The notes under the pieces were generated by a model. That model saw only the letters and a program-made list of their open reading frames with translations, was not told the origin of the DNA and ran no database searches. Source: Bryopsis sp. KO-2023 (taxonomy: Eukaryota > Chlorophyta > Ulvophyceae > Bryopsidales > Bryopsidaceae). From it: a stretch of 64,000 nucleotides of DNA. Both the position numbers and the translations under genes were made by a program. Below, piece after piece: positions 57,387 through 64,000 of the stretch (position 1 is its first letter; each line of letters starts with the position of its first letter). The stretch is from contig BSYQ01000010.1 of assembly GCA_030272585.1 (NCBI GenBank), positions 3,038,001 through 3,102,000 of the forward strand, given 5' to 3'.

Positions 57387-60300
57387 TCACTCGAACATCT
57401 GGACAAACTCGGGGACATTCACGGCTTCGTTCTTCTTCCACAGATCCACCAATTTCTTCAGTCTCGCCTGCTCCTTGCTGTTTTCCATTTTGGACGGGTC
57501 GTTTTTGATGGTTCGCACTCTCTGAGCATATTGCAAAGAATTCTGGGTTTCATCCACGTTCTGATTGGAGGGCGACACATTCACAAACATGAGCGTTTTC
57601 GCATTTCCTCCCAAAGAATCGCTCATCAACATGGTGAGCTTGTGATTTCTGTAAGGAATGTGGCCCGTCCCCGATGCCAGTGCCGAAATCACATCTCCCA
57701 AAGCTGACAGGGATTTGTTGATGGCTTGGGCCTCCTTCAGCTGAACACCCAATGCTGCAGATTTCTTGACCCTGGTTAGGCGAGAAAAAACACACACACA
57801 CACACACAAAAAAAAAATGTAACATCCACCAACAAAAAAAAAGAAAAAGATATAGATATTATGTACAATCCACGTCTTTTTTTTTTTTTTTTTCATCTTC
57901 AGAAATCAATAATGGACAACCATCCACAGGCTCAAACCGTGGTACAGCACTCAGATGCTGGTCCAAATTTGCTTTGTCATTCTCTCCCACCCCTCCCTTT
58001 CCTCGAAAAAAAGATCAGTAATATCAAGAAAGAATTGGTCATTTCTTACGATGATGGTGAGGTGGATTTTCTCACCTCTCTGATCCTGCCAAATCAACGA
58101 AACTCAATTTTCCACGGGTGACCGCCTGAGTTTGAAGATTGGTGCTTTCGATCACGAAACTCATGATCAAGTGAGATCGAGAGGACTCCCTGTTCATCTG
58201 GGTGGATGACACATGCCTGCAATTTGCCCACAAAGAAAAAAAAAAGTTTTTTAAGCCAAGTTTTTTAAACTACCTTTTCGAAATATGCACTCACGTATTG
58301 AAAAATAATTAAAAATAATTATGCTGTTGAAATATTGTTTGCTGATGGTGCGATGTGCCAAAGCAGGTAGTTCCAAGATTTAAGGTGGCTTTTACCTTCG
58401 CTGTTGACCGAATTCGATCGCATCCATAGCTTGTGAGGGTGAAGTGACTTCCACAGCTTTTGCACCGCTGATGATAACCATTCCCTTCGAGTCTTTTTTG
58501 ATGTCCAATTTTGGCGTACCCTACAGACAAAAAACAAAAGACGTTGATTGTAACAATAATATCTATCTATCTGTATGTATTATTATTTTTAAATGAATTC
58601 AAGCAAAAGGAATTAGAGAGGCGCAAGAAACCAACCCCCCCCCCCAAAAAAAAAAATGAAAAAAATTTAAAAAATCTGGGGTTTTGTGCACACCACCTTG
58701 ATTTATGATTTCTTAATTTTGTGTCCATAACCCCTCCCCCCCCCCCAAAAAAAAGAAAAGAAATAGAAGTAATAGAAAAGATCATTGATTATTTGCCAAT
58801 ATCCACCTTTTTGTCAGCTCTGAGCAGATCTTGCAGGGAATCGCAGTACAACTCCAACATGTTGCACTTCACAGCGAAAGTGAACTTTCCGGAATCACGC
58901 TCGAGGACCCTGAACAGCTCCTCGATTCCACGAGGCGTCAATCCCTTGTCGGCGTCATTTCCGTAAATGGTGAAAGTCTTACCAGACCCGGTTTGACCGT
59001 ATGCGAAAATACAGACGTTGAAACCATCCACAGCAGATTGGACCAAGTGCTTCGTCCCCTCGAAAACCTGAAAAGAGAAAAAAAACACGACCAAACATGA
59101 AGGAAATCACACATGGGCTGATAGTGTTTTTCTATTTTTGGGGACGATTAAAAAAATAAAAAAAAGCAGCGAAGTCCATCCAGACTGACTGTTTCGTATC
59201 GACAGTGAACAGGCTCATGGGCACAAACATGATTCTCCCCAGAAAAAAACCCTTCAATCTCTGATCATTTCTATTTATGTATTTGTTGATTTTTTTTTTT
59301 GCGGGTAAGGAAAGAAGCCAAAAAACAATGTATGACAAAAGACGGACGGTTTTTAAAGTGGTGTTACCTTTTCTTGTGAAATTTCGGGGGTGTAGATGGT
59401 ATCGAAGACGTACTCCCTTGGTTTCTTTTCGTCTTTCCAGGGATGAGCGATCGTCAATTCATCGGGGGCAGTAACGACTTCCTTCCCTCCCTTTTTCTTC
59501 TCGAAACCCAACATGGGTCGAATTCGTGCATACACACGGATCTTACCCTTCATGTCTTCCATTTGATTGAAATATCTGCATGAGCCGGAAAAAATGCCCC
59601 ATCAACCGTTAATTACGTGTTTCTTCCCCCCCCCCCCTGTCTTGCACGTTTGCTCCACATTTCATTGACTCTTGCTCCTTCACCGGCAAACTACTTTTCA
59701 ACCCCCCCTACCCCCGAAAAACATATACTCAAGTAATAATTAATTAGTATAATTAAACCTCTTTAGGTTTCCCCCCATATATTTACATAGATTGTAATAA
59801 AAAACCCCTCAAGATCACCCCCCAAAAAAAAAATTTACGCATGCCCAAAAAATATATGTATGCATGTAATGAAACCCCCCCTCAGGATTATACCTCTTTC
59901 GCATGACTTGCTCCTCCTTGTATTGCTTTTCGATGATGTCGATCTTCTTGGCTTGTCCCTCGATAACGGTGGCCTTGCTCTTTTCTTTGTCATGGATCTC
60001 CTCCTTCAAGGAGCGCAGCTCCCCGAGCTCCGCCTGAGCCAATCTCATTTGGGTGGTCTCCTCCAAATTCTCGTTATAGGCGGCTGTCACGTTCGCCAGT
60101 TCCTCCATCAACTCGTTGATCTGCTCGTCTTTGCCCTTGGCCGTCTCCTGCTCAAAAAAATCCAGACAAAAAAACCTGTCGATTCTATCCAGCTTCATTT
60201 TTCCTCCTCCATCGATTCTCATTTGCGGAACAAATAATACTTCTCTCCCTCCTTTATATTTCTCGTTTTATTAGCTCACCTTGGTCGAACCGGTGGCTAC

Positions 60301-63300
60301 CTCCAGCTGAGCTTTCAGCTCCGCCACTTCAGCGTCCTTCGAAGTTTCGATTTCATTGAGCTGCGTCGAAGCTTCGTCTCGAAGGCGCTCCACTTCTTTC
60401 GTCTGATTCTCTAAACCTTCAAACCTACAGTCAAAAAAATACAGTCAAAAAACACAACTATTATTAAGAAATCCCCCCCCCCCCCCTCTTTGATTTATTC
60501 AAAAAAATTACACTGAAAGGTAGCATACAGCACTGATCCCTTTGCGTTTTTTTTCTACTCACTTCACGTATTGGTCCTCGAGCTGCCTCTCCTTGACAGA
60601 CAAAATATTTTGCAGTTCTTTCACTTTAGCCGAGTCTTCCGTCTCGATGAGATCCACTTCCCTAGTTTTGCGCCTGCTCGATGCTTGTGCCTTTTTCCAT
60701 TCACCACACAACAAAGCCAATCAACAAGAAACCAAACAACAGATGGAAAAACTGATTCTCATATATACATGAAGCACGAAAAAGCCACAAACAAAGAGCC
60801 AACACATTTTCCGAGGATATATATCCTCACAGAAAATTTGCACTACATGAAACACACAAAGAGAGCCTATGGACACGTTTTCTGGGGGAAAAAACCATAA
60901 ATTTTGAACCACAACAACCCCCACCCACACACACCGATTTTGCTTCCGAAAGCTTGACCTCCAGTCGCTCCTTATCTCTGCGAAGGACATTGTACTGCTT
61001 CTCGATCGTGTTCTTGGCGACTTCCTCATCCTCGCAATTCCTTTGGATGACCTCCTTCTCCTCGGTCTTCTTGTCCATGTCATACTTCAGCTGCTTTTGG
61101 ATGCCCTCCAGCTCGGCGACCACATGCTGAGTGTCTGCCAGCTTCTTCTGCATTTGCTTCATGTGCTGTTCGTATTTCGGACCGAAGTTCGCTGTCGGCA
61201 GACCGCCCACATTGGAAGGCCTCCTGTCGCTCATGCTGAGCTGCTTGGCCTGCAAAGCTTTCACTTCATTCCTTAATTTTCTGTTCTTTCAAAACATAGG
61301 CCAAATATACAACCGACCGGCAAAACGCATTGAGGATGAATCCCCATTGCTCAAAAAAAAAAAACCTGTCATTTCTTCATACTTTTCTGGCAAGGAAACT
61401 AACCAACCAGGGGTGGTTGGCTTGTTTCACCGAGCGCCCCTTTTTTTTCCCTGTCAAGAGAGCTCACCTTGGAGTATCTCTTCATCATAATGTCGGAAAT
61501 GTGTGTTTGAAGGGCCATGCAGATATCCTCCCCTTGGCGAGTTTCGAATTGGAAAACGTGCAAGACGCCGGCCACCCTCATCTTGAAAAACACCGCGTGA
61601 GTGCTGGACCCAAACTGCATGATGTCCCTCAACTCCGCAGAGTGGAGGTATTCCTTGGGGACCGGTCTGAAGAAATGAACTCCTCGCTTGTTGATTCCAA
61701 GAATGAGTTTTGAAGGTAACAGACCGATGGGGTCGTCGATACGCTTCACGGGGAAAAATACGGAATTTCCTAAAAAAGCAAGGAGGAAAATAGGGATGAT
61801 TGAGACACACACACGATTACTTGCTGTTTAAAAAAAAAAACTGAACACCACGATGAGGGATTGATTCCCAATCTTTCTAAGAGAAAAAGAGAAAGAGAGA
61901 ATGTTTTTGTTCCAACCATGAATTTTCAAAAACATTCTCTCAATTTTCCAAATTTGTTTATTATCGACGAGTGGGTGGGGTAAAATGTGTTGCTGCCCCT
62001 GTTAAGAAATCAAGTAAGCGAAGAATTTCAACAATAACGTTTCGTAATCTATGTGTGTTTTTTTCCCTGTGGTGGTCTTTTTTTATTTACCATAAGGAAG
62101 AGTCCTGAGAATCCTGAGGAACTGAAGCTTCGCATCTTCAGCATTCATTCCCACCAAAGAGGTGTAACGTCGATGGACGTCTTGCCTCCAGTCTTCCCTC
62201 GGCCGAGTCATCAAAACCTATTTCCCCCCAAAACCAAAAACTTTTCATTTTTAAATTCCATCGAATCTTTTCATCAAATTTTTTTTTTTTTTTTTTTATA
62301 ACAGACAAAGAACACACACGAATATCCAGATGCACACCGACGAAAATCAAAATTGAAACCCCGCACACCAACGAAAATCGAAATTGAAACCCCACCTGCT
62401 TTGCGATGTGTTTTTCCACTTCCTTGATGAAATCGTCTGCCCCTTCCACCAAATCAGAGCCGTGGGCTGCGAAGATTTGGAGAGCGCACATCTGGGCGGC
62501 ATCGTCTCTGACGACCGGATAGTTTCCCAGCAGGTAATCGTGTCGGGCTTGAAGGTAGGACAGATTGATGAATTGTGGTTCGGTGATATGCTCATCCTGC
62601 TCCCTTTTCAAAAAAAGGGGAAAAAAAACCTGAACTCAGTTTTCCGAATTTTCTCCAAAAAAAATAAGGGGGGAAAACGGCATTCCTTTCCTGAAACATA
62701 TGCTTCTATTTCCCTATTAAAAAAAAAAGAAAAGAAAGAAGATATCCCTTGTTTGAATTTCTTGATTGCATAGACTTGGCCATCATATCATCCTCGGGTC
62801 TTACCTCCCTTCCAAGAAAAATAAACAGTCAGACACCTGATGCTCACCTGAACATCCTTTTCTTAAAGAGCAACATGCCCTCCACTCTGCGATTCTTCAT
62901 GTCTGACAGGACATCAGCAACGTATCGATTCTCGTCCAAAGCCAAGTGCTCCTCAGCAGAGCCCACGGAGCCATCCTCCTCCTCCTCCTCGTCCTCCCTG
63001 GCCACTCGGCGAACTTCGTACAGAGTGAAAGTGGAAAAATTTTCGAGGCCGATGGATTTCGCCAGTCTTTCCACGGCTTCTTGAACGGACGTGGTGATAT
63101 CGTAGCCCAGAGATTCGACCGTTTCGTCCAGGAAACTGACCTTGGTGCTGAGCTGCTTGTCCCCCAGCAAAGTTTCAATCTCCTCTGTGGTCAATGCCTA
63201 CACACACATGCATAAATGCCAAACCATTCATGTTCATCTCCACATGCTAAGGCAAAAATTTCCCTTCAAATTACAGTACCCCCCTTTCCCCCCAAAAAAA

Positions 63301-64000
63301 AAACAGATCATTCTATACACTCTGACAAATGCTCGGGTTAGCGTCTAGTGTTAAAAAAGTTTGCTCTGTTCTGTAGGGAAGAAACAGGGGGTTCAATGTT
63401 TTATAAAAAAAGAAACCAATGATTTTAACAGTGCTCCAGCTCACAGTTTTGCGCTGGCCAGCCTTGGTGGATCTTTTCAGAGTCGTCCAAACCCTGTTCA
63501 CAAGCTCCCTGATGGTGTCGCTTTCAGAATCGTCATGCGCAACACTGTGAATGTACTCAGACAAAAGCCCCACATATTCCTATGCCAAACGATTGAAAGA
63601 AAAATATTTAGGACACTGGCAAAGACAAACAATTAGAGACACTGCCAAAGAAAAGAAAAAAAATTGGGAGACCCTGGAGACAATTGGGAGACACCGGCCA
63701 AAAAAAAATAAAAACTAAAGAAACCCAACCCACGACCACTTTTGCTCCCATTTCCAAAAGCGGGTGTTTTTGCATGTAATCATCGCACAGACAAAAAAAG
63801 ACGAGAAAAAAAGCGATATTTGGTTCTTTTTCAAGACTTCTTGCCCTTTTTTCCCACTTGCTGAAAAATAATTCAAAAAGTTCTTCCATAAATTCCATCG
63901 ATCATGAACAGCAAAAAAAACACAAAAAAAGAACCTTGGAAGGGGGCAGAGCTGACGAAATCACAAGCCACAGTTGCCATGCTTTGAACCTCGATTTGGG
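57387..64000 (-). CDS. KCBP: Kinesin-like calmodulin-binding protein (MyTH4-FERM kinesin-14), 5' end beyond window
   Basis: KCBP is a minus-end-directed, Ca2+/calmodulin-regulated kinesin of the green lineage. Fifteen exons are in the window: 63935-64000, 63445-63579, 62848-63197, 62396-62603, 62091-62217, 61468-61769, 60935-61285, 60563-60690, 60280-60424, 59894-60147, 59368-59575, 58807-59067, 58396-58520, 58076-58216, 57387-57771; 3186 nt, 1061 codons plus stop. Order: end of MyTH4 (FKAWQLWLVISSALPPSK), FERM F1-F3 (about residues 80-395, with VSFLDETVESLGYDITT and LGINKRGVHFFRPVPKEYL), coiled coil (about 396-690), motor (GKIRVYARIRP; P-loop GQTGSGKT near 782; NRESSRSH; DLAGSER) and a C-terminal calmodulin-binding helix KEQARLKKLVDLWKK. 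The tail ends 14 residues after that helix, shorter than in land plants. The P-loop and both switches look intact. Confidence 0.95.
57788..57808. repeat. (CA)n microsatellite in last KCBP intron
   Basis: About nine CA dinucleotides lie directly inside the acceptor end of the final KCBP intron on the minus strand (read as TG repeats). Confidence 0.85.

Noticed and set aside
63608-63898. Minus-strand frame with DDYMQKHPLLEMG resembling a MyTH4 fragment
   Set aside because: It lies after the MyTH4 end-motif exon (63935-64000), and the exon at 63445-63579 follows that exon in phase without it; probably intronic.

Overview
The window is nuclear DNA from a eukaryote, very probably a flagellated green alga (streptophyte or prasinophyte grade; I cannot name the genus). 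The genes are split by GT-AG introns with T-rich polypyrimidine tracts, AATAAA motifs follow several stop codons, the code is standard, and there are no operons. The lineage call rests on gene content: a Tic22-type plastid import factor, a kinesin-like calmodulin-binding protein (MyTH4-FERM kinesin-14), a plant-type fused HPPK-DHPS, a CBSX-like two-CBS protein, and a flagellar dynein regulatory complex subunit (DRC5/TCTE1).

Layout, left to right. 1-2931: remnant or 3' part of an unidentified plus-strand gene. 2932-5730 (+): PEX2, eight exons. 5870-7078 (-): DRC5, one exon. 7522-15840 (-): BTAF1/Mot1, twelve exons, 1841 codons. 16168-19563 (+): Tic22. 20337-20975 (+): UVR motif plus SnoaL/NTF2-like protein. 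22910-24024 (-): EamA/DMT-type transporter. 25079-26716 (+): secreted CAP-domain protein with a tandem-repeat linker. 28064-31483 (-): HPPK-DHPS. 32445-33240 (+): ASCH protein. 33696-34077: non-autonomous hAT-like transposon with an 8-bp target duplication. 34281-37902 (-): LRR plus transglutaminase-like protein. 38450-42210 (+): CUE-like repeats, DUF1771 and Smr domain. 43679-44347 (+): two-CBS protein. 46141-47113 (-): small ARM/HEAT-type protein. 47114-52649: gene-poor, ending in a 2.2-kb minisatellite. 52650-53648 (-): unidentified membrane protein whose stop codon abuts the satellite. 53649-57386: gene-poor, T/C-rich. 57387-64000 (-): KCBP, 5' end outside the window.

Exon models were built by eye from family conservation, GT/AG sites and phase. 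For every multi-exon gene the summed exons give an integral number of codons, and phases match at each junction, so most boundaries should be right. Exact 5' ends are the weakest part. The genes do not form a pathway; they sample peroxisome import, transcription control, plastid import, folate synthesis, flagellar regulation and microtubule motors.

The most notable items are the hAT-like MITE, the satellite that must form the 3' flank of the membrane-protein gene, a transglutaminase-like domain with Ser where the catalytic Cys should be, a phase-neutral 84-nt PEX2 intron, and a 34-bp perfect palindrome.
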